Shown: piece by piece, positions 25,615-36,689 of the stretch
Numbering within the stretch: the stretch's first letter is position 1
Layout of the letters: the number at the start of each line of letters is the position of its first letter
Notes under the pieces: generated by a model
Databases searched by the model: none
What the model was told of the DNA's origin: nothing
Seen by the model: only the letters and a program-made list of their open reading frames with translations
NCBI GenBank assembly: GCA_022225965.2
Contig: JAKJXP020000023.1
Location: 310,001 to 374,000, forward strand
Direction of reading: 5' to 3'
Length of the DNA: 64,000 nt
Source: Diatrype stigma
Lineage: Eukaryota; Ascomycota; Sordariomycetes; Xylariales; Diatrypaceae
Translations under genes and position numbers: made by a program

Positions 25615-28600
25615 GTGAACAGACCTGTTTCTCTTCACAGCAGCCCATACTATAAACCCTTGCCGGCTGCAGTCCAGTGTAGACGTATCCCGAACCCTAA
25701 GCTAGTCAGCACATATGATACAACCTGGCTTTCTTTACAACAGCTTACGCGCAAGATATAGACGCCCGCGATGTTGATTCGGATTGACTAGAGGTCTGTG
25801 ACTGCCGTGGTGAGAGTAGAGGTTGTGACCCGGCCGGGCCTCGCTCACGCCGGCCGGCGTTGAGGATAAACTCATAGTCAAGCAGGTCAGCCTCAACCGA
25901 GGCCGGCTCCGAAGTGGCAAGATCTTTCTTCTGTTCCATTTCTAACTAGAGTAGACACCGGAACGGTAGACTGAAGTTTGAACAGAGATATGGTTTGCGG
26001 GACGGGCTCAGGTCGCCACCGGCCAATATCTTTATTTTGAGAGTCATGAAAAGGTGCCTGCCAACCGTGAAGTGACGATGTAGGACTTTGGGGAACTCGA
26101 CAGGGATACGGCATTCGTTACCCTAGGACCAGCGGCTTGCGACCGCGAACCAGGCGGACCAGGCGAATTTCAGCCAGTAGGACATAGGAGCCCTCCATAA
26201 TAAGGCCCTGCCAAATGTCGGCAGTGCGTTTAACTGACCATACATGGCACACATAGAGCAGGTGCATGGTAAGAGGGAGACTGGTGGAGTTGGGGGCCAA
26301 AAAGCCGACTCGGTGAGGACCGACAGGCAACAAGGCAGACTCCAGGCCGGCTAGCCAAAAAATAATGCCTTGTCTACCTACTTAGCTGAATAGTAGAGCA
26401 GCTTGCTGACTGCAGGACTCGGGCCCAGTCCAATCAGAAAGGCCCGGCAACGCCAGGAAGTGACACCAGTCATAGGAACCGCGAGTGACGCTGGTTCGAA
26501 GCTCTTCGACACAACTTGCACAGTCTCGCGGTGCCGACTTTCTCTCGGTCCTGGACGTATTGTAGGTGCGCAGGACTTGGGAGGAAAGCCAGCCCGGGCG
26601 ACTAAGCAAGCAAGTCTGAAGTTGCAGCTATCATGTCGAAGACAGGCCCGCAGTGTAGCACTTGCCAAAGGCCTCCTGGCAGCCAGCCTACGACTTGCAT
26701 GATAGGGAGGAAGCATGTTCTTGGTAGGCACAATTGTGAAGCCCCCCTGGAAAGCTATCTAGCGACACGGAGGGCGAGGAAGCCAGCTTTTAAGTAACTA
26801 GAGCGAAGACACAGATCATCACTCAGCCCGACAAGACGCGGTCGAACAGTTGCTAGTTTAAGGAGACCCTGAAGAAAACCGGTATAAAAATAGCACCCAA
26901 TCTCTTTTCGAGGCTTCACCAAAAGTGTAGGAGAACTACGATGGATTATCGAAAGCTTAAGCTGCAACCGGACCCAACTGCTTGGGGTTGGACCATTTGG
27001 AGGCGGCGTGTTGCAATTTCGGGAATCTCGTGGCTGGGGATCGGCAGCGGAGTGGGATAGGAATGAGGGCACGCATGGTGGGGGTTTAAGGGCGGCTAAT
27101 AGGGAGGCACCGAGTAAGCTATCCGAGCCTCCCTATGCACGCTCCTGGCTCATGGTATTACTATGTACGAGAAGAGAAGAGCTATGAGCCTATAAGGCTA
27201 AAGCACCAGGCAGACCACCCTCTTGTAAGCTTGTCAGCCTGTGTAACCGTAGGACTTTGGAGGGGAAGTCGACACAACGGCCCGCTTCCTACTATGTATG
27301 CCACGGCGACGGCGACAGGGGGGCCTGATCTTGGACGATTGCCTAAGTATTCAGCCCTGCCAGCCTGCTAGGACCAAGCTTTAGTTATCCAACATCCATC
27401 CACAACGTCCCTGACTGCGTGGTATATCTGTACTAGATTCAAATCGTACACACCATCTACTATATAGTACTGGGATTGCTTATCTCGATATATCTCGACT
27501 TTTCTAAGCTGGATCGTTCTTTTGTTGAGGTGGTGTATCGGCCTTCACTTCATCATACTTGATGGAATCCTTCGGCTTTGCCAGAACAGATCAAGCATGC
27601 CTAATATTGGACGCCCTAGCTAGGACAAAACGGCGCAAATATGCACGTACTATATAATGCATACGCACTATGTACGTCGTATGAGTACTTACTTACACAG
27701 GCACAGCCAGGATGCTTACGTCTTGAGTAGGCACATAGTGTAGATCCTGCTACCCAGACAGCCAGTCCGCCAAGCCCGTCCAACCCCAGGTGACATTCGT
27801 AGCGTCGAATCAGCAATGCTTGATACGTCGGTTTCTTATCGAAGAGACATTTTGCGGCCTTTTCGAAGACAGCTGTTGCAGTCAAATTCGATGTGAGGGG
27901 ATTCCCCTCCTCTCCTCTTTAACACTGTCACTGTGGAACATACTCGTTCTTGTGTCAGTCAATTCAGACAGCATGGCTGAAACAATCCCATGAGCAGCGT
28001 GCCCAAGAATATCAATTGGATGAAATGGACCAATAGCTCATTACGTAGACTGGTCGACATTCGCAATGCTTACTTACCTAGCTGCCTACTACTACTACGT
28101 ACGTAGCACTGGCCGGGTTCTGCATCTCACTTATATTACTACGCGATAAGATGCCTAGGTTGCCAGGCTGCCAGGCTGCTAGGGTGACATTGGAAATGCC
28201 GCGAACCTCTGTCGTGGCTTGCCTCATTGAGCGTGGTCGTTGCGGGGTTTGGGGCTCTTCTCTGGGTATGTTTCAGATGTTGAACTTGAACATCCGAAAT
28301 ATCACGGCGGGCCTTCCGTTGGCTGGTTCGGCTAATGATAGCCTCATGACGTGATGGCAAGCAGCTACTGCTATGTACAGACGCATGCACATATACCTAT
28401 AGTGATAGTAATGATGATATAGAAGTCGGCAGTATGAGGTAGTTAACGTAGGTATCTAGATAGTAATATAGAAGGGAAATGCCGACAACGTGGTGCGTTT
28501 CCTTCCTGGATTTTCCCGCTTCGGGAGGTCGATCAGCCCGAGTCAGTTCTTACGTCGACAGTGTTTCATGGAACGCATGGTGAGCTCACAGAGCTCTGAC

Positions 28601-29626
28601 AGGGCGGTTTGGGGTGGTGGTTTGGGTGGACCGTTTCAAGTAAGTCAGAGTCGCGACTCGATTGGCTTCGACTACTGCACCGCGAATGCATGCCAGCCAT
28701 CATGGATGCATGGTGGATTGCACCATCTCGGTTCGCCCATTGGAGTTGAAGGGAAGTGGGCATAGGATCTGCTTCCGCAACCCGCTACGGCTCCTACCTA
28801 CCCAGTAATGAGCGATGGGGGAGGGGGGGTTCGGTTGTTTCTTTGGAGGAGCTTCCAAGTACGTTGTAGGCTTGCTCGTAGGCTTGTAAGTTCTGTATGT
28901 TACTGTATGCAAGCGTATATTTTGGGGTCGGACGGGATCGACAAGATGATCCTGTAAGAGGACAAGACGGCGATTGCGATATCACCATCCCGGGGTCCAT
29001 TGCCGGCATCACGATACCTATATATCCCAGTCCCAAGCGGTAAGAAGAACGAAGCTATTCATGAAATTGTCGTCCTAACTACCTAGTTTCCTAATCTATG
29101 AATCCATTTGCCGCATATCATATCAGCCAGTCGCAACAGAAGCAAGTCAGCTCGCTAGTCTATTTAAGCCCGTCGTTCTAGAGCAACATCTAGACCGAAT
29201 CTTCGCTGATTCCGTTGTTCATATGGTCGGAGGCCACTCGATCCACGCCCGCACAGTCAGTCAGTCACGCAACGAACAGCCAACCGCCAACCAAGCCATC
29301 CTCATTGGGATAACGACCGACTGACTGACTAGGTTGACGACGCAGAGCAGAAAATAATCAACCGCTCCTCCCACCCGGTAGCACAACCTAGGGTAGAATA
29401 GAACAACAGCGCCGGGCTGCCGGGACTCTAGACTGCACCTGGTTCGTCGTGGCTGCAGCGCGAACGAACGCCGGTCCCGGGAATCCTATTCGCTTGTGAT
29501 CCCCTGGTTCTCCCCTTATCAGATAACCCGGAGGCTATTGACTGGAACACCACCCCCATATCGCCATATCGCCATATCGCCTGGCGATATCGTGGGATCG
29601 ACCAGTCTGGGGCCGGGTTGGTGTGT

Positions 29627-29657
<31 letters not shown>

Positions 29658-30357
29658 CATGTGTATGCGTGCGTGTGTCTGCACGCAAGCAAGCAAGTGC
29701 AGTGCAGTGCAGCCCATTTGTCACAATCCCACCATCTCAAGTAGAACCGTCGCACACCTCTCTTTATAAGCACACAAAAGGGCTCGTCCTTGCCGATCGT
29801 CTCGGTCGACATTGGCATATCTTCTTCTCCCTCTTCTCTTATCAACGCTCTGTCGTCATTATTCGCGTTTCTACCCCTCCATTACGGTTTCCGACGATAT
29901 TATAGCAGAGTGCGACCGCTCAATTCCAGTCGTCGGATCTGATCTGTCGAGGTAGCGCTTGCTTTTTTCTTTCTTCATCTTGTCTTTACCTGTTTGATCT
30001 GCCTCCCCCTCGTCTTTAAAGCTGCTCCATTCCCCGGCAAATTTTCAGGGTCTAGATGCGGCCCCTCGTCAATTGGATCGCTCAGATTGCACTTAAAACA
30101 CGTTAAGGAGACGACAGATCCATTAGGTCGGTAGCAATTACGACAACCGGTTAACACCCCCCAGGCCCTATACATAGTGCTGTGCTACCTACTACCTGAC
30201 CTGACCTGCCGGTCTATTAATAAAATAAAAATATATCCGCACCGGCAAAATTCAAGGAGGAAGAGAAAGAAAGAAAGACCCGAAAGGACCAACTACTACA
30301 GCGCTCAAGTCTACCTACTATTAGGCTCAGCTGGCTGTGGCCATACGAAATGGAAAG
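25615..30357. other. 4.7-kb gene-poor region
   Basis: No gene supported on either strand. Composition is ordinary rather than AT-rich. It holds many TAGGTA/ACGTAC-type words, a GT microsatellite (29620-29682) and CT-rich sequence at about 29820-29900 that resembles a promoter or 5' leader of the gene to the right. Short ORFs show no family signature. Confidence 0.6.
29620..29682. repeat. GT microsatellite with interruptions
   Basis: An imperfect (GT)n tract with GC and CA interruptions, about 60 bp. Confidence 0.9.
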
Positions 30358-30954
30358 ATGGCCCACGTGGACTTCATGCCGCGACAACTTCACAATACGA
30401 CCATGGTCGACAAATTCAACGTAGTGCCTGGTCTGAAAACCAGCACCGGTAAGTTCCATCAATTCATTTCCCCTTCCTTTTCCTTTGAATTTTACCCTCC
30501 AATATATTGTTTCTGTTTCTGTTAAGATGTTTCTGTCTTGCATTGCATTCGTTTGTTTATACGACTGCACCCTCATCTGATATTGTTGCACGTCATTCTC
30601 AACATTAGGGTTGCAATCTAGTTGATTAGTAGCTGGGGGGTGAGAAACGTGGGGTCGCAGCAACATCAAGCTTTCATTCATTCAACCTTTTCCTCCCATC
30701 TCAAGACCTCGCGTAAGCGCGCGAGCAAGCCAAAACTCAAAAGTTGGTTGTGAATCTCAACTTGCCCGCCTATCTACACCACCTTATACTAGGTACCTAC
30801 CTAGTATTATACAACACTGCATTGCATTGCATTGCATCCCAACTCGGAACGTCATCAGGGGTAGCTTGGCTGATCTCCAAAAATCCAACCTCTGACATCA
30901 ACAACAGTGTTCTTCACCTTCCTAAGAGCAAACCTAGTCGTCAGTCCCTCGCCC

Positions 30955-31887
30955 ATGTCGACGCCGTACCTAGAGCCGGCGTCGTCGCGAGCGCTACCGC
31001 CGCTGTCGCCGTCGCCGTCGCCGCTGGTGACGATCGACAACGACGATGACGGCGACCCTCCGGCCGCGGGGGCGGGCACCGAGAAATCCCCCAGGCCGGG
31101 ACCGGGATCGGTGCCGGACGACCTGCCGCCGCTGACGGTCCGCGCGCTCGACGGCGAGGCGGACAAGGTGGCGGCGCTGCGGCTGGTGGCCGACTCGATC
31201 GCGCAGCAGCGGCAGTCGGCCTCGCGGCACCTGGTGTTCCACCCGTACCTGCTGGCGGGGCTGGCGGCGGCGCTGGCCCTCTCGTACCAGGTGTCGTGGC
31301 GCGCCCGGCGCGACCTGGGCATGGCGCTCATGCTGCACTCGGGCGTGGTCATGACGTACCTGCTCGCCATCCGCTACGCCACGGGCCGGTACATCCAGGT
31401 GGCCGAGGGCCTGCGGTGGGCCTGGCTGGTGCCGTCGTCGGGAAACAAGGGCGACGGAGCAGGGGCAGGAGCGGGGGCAGGAGAGGAGGACACGGTGATC
31501 GGGGTGCGGTTCGGCTCCGAGCTCATCGGGGCGCTGGTGCTCCGGCTCGAGCCCAGCCCGGGCCAGAGCCAGAGCCACGTGGGGAAGAAGCGGACGCGGC
31601 ACGTGCTGAAGGGCGGGCACGGCGTCATCCGCGCGTGGACCGTGAAGCTCAAGTACCGCCGCAGGGGCGTCGGGACCGACCTGCTGCACGAGGCCGTCAG
31701 GGTGACGAGGGAGAGGTGCGGGCGCGACGCCGAGGTCGGGTTCGCCAAGGAGCACGCGAACAGCACCATGGTGCTGCCCGAGGTGTTCAACGGCCAGTTC
31801 AGGAAGAACGAGCAGAGGGCGGCCAAGGCCATGGAGAACGTGGTGAGCGAGTGGGAAGGTGCGAAGCGAAAGAGGCGGAAATTTTGA
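30955..31887 (+). CDS. Membrane-anchored GNAT-family N-acetyltransferase-like protein
   Basis: A 310-residue protein beginning MSTPYLEP. The N-terminal 40 residues are Pro/Ser/Asp-rich. Two hydrophobic segments (about residues 84-101 LLAGLAAALALSYQV and 112-128 MALMLHSGVVMTYLLAI) suggest a membrane hairpin. The C-terminal part has GNAT features: a beta strand IRAWTVKLKYRRRGVG, whose RRxGVG matches the acetyl-CoA-binding motif A (Q/R-x-x-G-x-G/A), then a helix DLLHEAVRVTRERCG. Coding GC is very high compared with the flanks. A longer form is possible: ATG at 30358 (strong context AAAGATGG), exon 30358-30448, a 459-nt intron (GTAAGT..CTGAC..ACAG) and exon 2 from 30908, in phase and giving 356 residues. 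Alternatively that exon is 5' leader. Substrate unknown. Confidence 0.75.
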   Translation: MSTPYLEPASSRALPPLSPSPSPLVTIDNDDDGDPPAAGAGTEKSPRPGPGSVPDDLPPLTVRALDGEADKVAALRLVADSIAQQRQSASRHLVFHPYLLAGLAAALALSYQVSWRARRDLGMALMLHSGVVMTYLLAIRYATGRYIQVAEGLRWAWLVPSSGNKGDGAGAGAGAGEEDTVIGVRFGSELIGALVLRLEPSPGQSQSHVGKKRTRHVLKGGHGVIRAWTVKLKYRRRGVGTDLLHEAVRVTRERCGRDAEVGFAKEHANSTMVLPEVFNGQFRKNEQRAAKAMENVVSEWEGAKRKRRKF

Positions 31888-32241
31888 AGGGGAAAAAAAA
31901 TAAAACAAAGAATCAACCTATCGTTAACTAGATGTCGGTCGTTATCTGTTGACACTTAAGACTAGGGATAGAGGCTCAATATCAATAATACAATCTTTTC
32001 TGGATAACTATCCTAGCGACGAGCAATATAAATCATTATGGTTTCTGGCATATAAACACACTAAAAAGCAGTCCAGTAGAGTACAGCCCGATATCAATAT
32101 CAAATCAGTGTCGTAAACTCATGACCTCCCTTCTGCACAGCGTGGGCATCCACAGGAGTTGGCATTAAACCTTGCACATATAGCATAACGCAATGCCTGT
32201 ATCATCTGCAATGCTGGTGCCTCTGTACTCGCGAGTCTCAT
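31888..32241. other. Convergent intergenic region
   Basis: 3' flanks of the GNAT-like and histone H4-variant genes. Nothing else recognised. Confidence 0.6.
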
Positions 32242-33130
32242 CTAGTACGTAGTAGATACCGCCGGCTTCTTGTGAGTGCTTTTCGCCGCACCGTTGATAT
32301 CATCAAAGCCGTAGATTGGTCTGCCCAGTCTTCTCAACGAGAACAAGACCTATCCCAGGTTAAAACCTAAGCTGTACAATGAAGACCGAAATGCGCAAAC
32401 TTACATCATTGATTGTTACCGTCTTCGCCTTACGGTACTCGGTGTAGAGCACGCAGTCTCGCAGGATCTGTGAAGTAAGTGGTGAGTATATAACCACTGA
32501 AGCGGCCAATTCGAACTGGGCAACCATACCAGCTCAAGGCGAGCCTTCAGGACGGCGCGAATCTCTTCATAAATATTGCCCGAGATACGCTTTACACCTC
32601 CTCGTCTGGCAAGGCGTCTATAGCCTATATTAGTTTCTCATTCAGCCGTGTATGTATGCATGCATGCGAAGAGGCTAATTGGGATTGGGGTGAAATCAGA
32701 TGTCATGGGTAAGAAGTGAGAATATTGTGAGGCATACCTGATCGCTGGCTTGGCTGCATAGTACGTTCATTGTTAGTATTGATCGTATTGATCGCACCTC
32801 AAGCAGCAGACTCGAACTACTAATGTGAGGAATGTCGCAGAATACATACTGATGCCGTTGATGTTATCTCTTAAGATTTTCCTAGGCAGATAGTCAGTCA
32901 GCACATCGCGCCAGGCGGCGTGCGTCCAGATTTATATTGCTTACCGGTGTCGCTTGGCGCCCTGCATCAAGTAGGTAAGAAAGTCAGCAAGCCATGCATC
33001 GAACTAGGCGTAGGTGCCTCGCGAGGTTTGACAGGCTAAACCTCATCGATCAAAGACGGGCTTGACTCACCTGCTTTCCCCCCAGGCCTTTTCCAGCCGG
33101 GGCTCTCCCGATCGACTTGCCGGACGGCAT
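32242..33130 (-). CDS. hH4v: Divergent histone H4 variant, seven exons
   Basis: Nucleosome core histone variant of 127 residues. Exons are 33130-33071, 32961-32945, 32881-32850, 32753-32738, 32617-32530, 32467-32405 and 32349-32242. All introns are GT..AG (55-120 nt) and the phases close. The tail starts [20 protein letters not shown] and is followed by [13 protein letters not shown], so the K16-K20 region is intact, with one extra Gly between the positions equivalent to K8 and K12. The core has [20 protein letters not shown], as in H4. It then diverges: [38 protein letters not shown] and [14 protein letters not shown]. Canonical H4 ends at YGFGG, but this protein continues about 22 residues with a basic tail ([20 protein letters not shown]). 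It resembles the H4 variant hH4v described in Neurospora crassa rather than canonical H4. Whether it enters nucleosomes is unknown. Confidence 0.9.
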
Positions 33131-34292
33131 TGTGCGCGCAGACCTTGCTTGTGGTAGCGCGTCGGGGGGTAGTTGGAACCAGGACAGTCGACGATAGGGT
33201 TTGTGGTTGCACGCGAAGCAACGCAGAGGGTTTGGAACGCCGATAATTCGATTGATTACAATACTTTTGTACTACTAGAGGGGCCGGGTTGACGGCGGGA
33301 ACAATTGAGAGGGATGCGGAGCTGCTATCTTCTGCCTCAAAATCCCCGGAGGAACATTAGAAAGTGGGGGAGGACGGACGCTTGGGTCTTGATGGGAACG
33401 GTCAGACTAAGACGATGCCTGGGTGGATTTGGGGGGCTTGGGTGAAGTTCAAGTGTCCAAAGCAGATTTCACGTACACGGAACAGCATGTATAGCTTGCC
33501 ACATACTGTTATATGAGACGGAATGTGATTGTATGTGAAATATATTTGGGACACCCGCAAGCTCAGTACTAGTATGTAGTAGTTATCGACCCATGTGGCG
33601 ATAGGCGATAGGCGCTAGTGCACGTGACCTCCCTTCCCGGGCACTTTCCTCACCTTCGATGGCATCCTGAATCCCTGCCAGTTGGGTGCTGGAGGGAAGC
33701 AACTACCGGATTAGCGGGTTATGCCTACCCTAGGTCTTATGTACGGTAGTGTGTATGTGGTTGCCTTGATGATACTTAATGCTTACGCAAAAAATGATTC
33801 AGACTGCATTGAGCGGGAAGGTGTGAGATGCCTTTGGTGGTTAGTGCGGACTAGGAGAATGTTATCCTCGTGGAAGTAAGACATCGAAGGAACCTTAAAC
33901 AGCCGAGATCCAAATCTCAGGGTAGGTATAAAGCGAGACGGAACTAATTAGCTACCGAGTCTTATCCCTCCCAAGGTCCCGACCTCTACGTTTGCAAAAC
34001 ACTATAAATAAAGTCTCACGAAGCGATACCATTGCATAAATCGTACGTAGGTAACAAATTCGAGGTGCAAAGATTGCAATGAATCCATGTGATATTGATC
34101 TGAACTCACTATGTATTTCCATTAGGTATGTAGGTACTCTATGAAATCACCTGAAACTCGCCTCCTATGTGAGTAACACATAGTTGTCTCCCACCCATGA
34201 CCAGAGAACATCGTCTAGCAACTTCTCTCGGGACGAATAGCATCCTCTGAGATCTAACCCGTGCCCAGATTTCTATGAATACACATGGGGTC
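33131..34292. other. Intergenic region upstream of the H4 variant
   Basis: Contains the 5' flank of the H4-variant gene and the 3' flank of the P450-like gene. No further gene or clear regulatory motif seen. Confidence 0.6.
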
Positions 34293-35655
34293 TCAACGGC
34301 CGATGAGAACCCAACCTTCAGCGGCATCCCGACTATTCGGCAACACGGAGTCCATATTTTGGTTCAGCTCTTGAACCCCGAACCTCACTCGGGCTCCGCT
34401 CTCACGAGTTCCCAGGTGTCGGGCCAGAATCGCGACCAGCAATATGATGGCCCGTTCCCCAAATCCGTGGGCCGCTGGACATATATGCGGCTTGGTGCTG
34501 AAAGGGATATATGCGTTCTTCTGGGCTTCGGTGAGCTTAGACAAGAATCGGAATGGTCTGAACTTGAGTGCATCGGCTCCCCAAGTGATTGGGTCGCGGT
34601 GACACCCCTCAATATCAGCGCGCATGGCATTTTCTGGCGGCCCGCGATATATCCTCTTTGTTGGAGGATACAGACGTAGGCCTTCCTGTGTTTCATTAGT
34701 AATTGCACGTGTATTTCGACCGAAGTGTAAAGTAAAGAAGACCAGGATAGGGATTTGGGAAAACTAGGTAGTGAGCAGGATGCTGATATGACATAGCGAG
34801 ACAGACATGTTCTTATTTCGAGGGTAAAGGGGGGCTTACCTTTGCGAAGGCTCGTGCCTTATTTTCCTCATTGCTATCCCCGAAGCACTCAGGGACATGC
34901 TGAACCACGTGGCGGAAAAGACGCATGGTTGCTTTATCAGAAACCCTGAATGCTGCCGAAACGAAGGTTAGGAGCACCACCCGCCACATTGTCTCATAGG
35001 CAGGCATTATGAGATTGAGAGGGTTTTCGCCTGGCTCTCTTGCCCCCACATGTTCTGGGACCATACGATGCAAGGCGCTTTGCAGGCGCTCCTGGTGGAC
35101 CGGTAACACGTAAGAGCAATATTTGGATTGCATCCACAGCTCATTGATCGTCTCCGTCGCTGTCACGACATCCTCCATCGCCAGGTCTGCCGGGTCCACG
35201 TCGAACAGGACGTGGAGGATCGTCATCCAGGTCACGATGCGGACTATGCGTGCTAGAGGGATGCAGGATTGGCCCTGGGTTTTCTTCAGTCTGACATGGG
35301 CGTCGGCGCGTTGCATAGCTTTGACGCCGGCGTCGAACGTGCGTTTCCACCCTGCGGCATCGTCTACCCTTTGGATGACTTGAGTAGCTCGAGTCAAGAA
35401 CTCTTTATGATGTCCGACATCGATGGTGGTGAATGAGTTATCTATCGTGAAGACCGACGCGAGCCTCTGGTTGGGGATAGCTCGGAGCTCCAGCCTCTGA
35501 GCACAGTCGAGGTCTTCGCGCAGGTAACTGAAAGATGCTATGGCCCTGGTGTCCAGGATCAGTGTCTTCGCATATTGACGCCTCCTCTCATTGACCCGTT
35601 CAAGCACCCAGAGGACGGCGACCACGCCTAGAGCTAGGAGGACTCGAAAGCTCAT
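34293..35655 (-). CDS. Cytochrome P450-like protein with altered haem-binding motif
   Basis: Probable ER-anchored P450 superfamily member of about 402 residues, shorter than the usual 500. Exon 1 is 35655-34840 and exon 2 is 34685-34293, with a 154-nt intron GTAAGC..TACTAAT..CACAG. The start ATG gives an N-terminal membrane anchor (MSFRVLLALGVVAVLWVL) followed by a basic stretch. The K-helix ExxR is EGLR at the start of exon 2, followed by LYPPTKRIYRGPP, typical of fungal P450s. The haem loop reads PFSTKPHICPAAHGFGERA: the ligand Cys is present (bases 34481-34479), but the usual Gly of FxxGx[HR]xC is Lys. The I-helix oxygen-activation motif AGxxT is not seen; PAYETMWR lies there instead. About ten residues seem to be missing at the exon junction, so a small unrecognised exon is possible. 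No biosynthetic cluster surrounds it. Confidence 0.75.
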
Positions 35656-36689
35656 GATGAGAGGTGAACTTATCACAAAATAGGTAATATGGTCGATATA
35701 TCTGGCTCCCTTGCCCAGTGATAATCTCGAGAAAGGGTGCTTCTGGACGCTGGACGCCTTCTTGTATCAGCCTCCAAAAGCCCCCTTGGGCTATCATGGC
35801 TGGCTGGTGTCATTAAAACTGAGGATGACACGAATCTTCACGCTTCCTCAGGACCCCGGGCGCTAGGAAAGGCCATCACCACCTGCAGCATCCCGTGGCG
35901 GCTGAGGCAGGAGGCCTTCGTGGGTCTGACGTATCTCTTGACGGACGTCGTCCGGGCCAGTAACCACATACTGTCTCCCTCGGTCTCTCCCAATCCGAGC
36001 GCGGCTCTCCGAACCCTAAAGCAAACATGCGGAACAACGAGAGGTCGAAAAGTATCGACTTGCAAACGGCAGGGATGACTCGACCTGCAAACTTTTCGCA
36101 GTCGACTGATGATGCTGTCGAGCGCATGGGCAGTCAGCTCATTCAGACGGTTGTGTGCTTACGGCGACGCAGCAATTACTGGCCCGTTTGCGTGTTGCAG
36201 TGTTGCAGTGGTGCAACTATAAAGCGGCCGAGCAAATCATGATGTTTACGCTCCACCCTATTCAAGGTAGACAAGCAAGTGTGGTATAGTGTTGGCCCGG
36301 GTATAAACCGGAAAGCTACCGACTCTCTAACGTCTGTGATGAAAGATGATACCCGGATGGCTTACATACCTAGCACGCAATCAAGATTCCGCTTGTTGAC
36401 GCTCTCTCACATTAATGTTTATAGGGGTTGGGGGCTCTGACAATAGACGGTAACACTGATATCCCCTGTTTCTTCTACTAACTAGGCCCACAGTTGGCCG
36501 TTGTTGACGAGTGACCTTCAACGCCACTTCCGTATGCGCCAAAATTGCGTATCCAGACATATTAATAATTCAAATCTCTCAAGTCAGTGCTTTCAATGGT
36601 GACCCTCTCTTGAAAAGGCCGTGTCGCTGCTTGGACCCGGCCGTCTTCTTCTGTTGTTTCCCGCCGTGCCTCTCCGATCCCCGCGGGCA
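35656..36689. other. Intergenic region
   Basis: P450-like 5' flank and SVF1 3' flank. Nothing else recognised. Confidence 0.6.

Noticed and set aside
26118..27072. Several 70-120 codon ORFs in the large gap
   Set aside because: Overlapping in several frames, no motif, no splice-linked partner; treated as chance.
30994..31908. 304-codon antisense ORF over the GNAT-like gene, and an Arg-rich plus-strand ORF at 31296-31931
   Set aside because: Both are low-complexity shadows of a GC-rich gene whose own frame has GNAT motifs and membrane helices.
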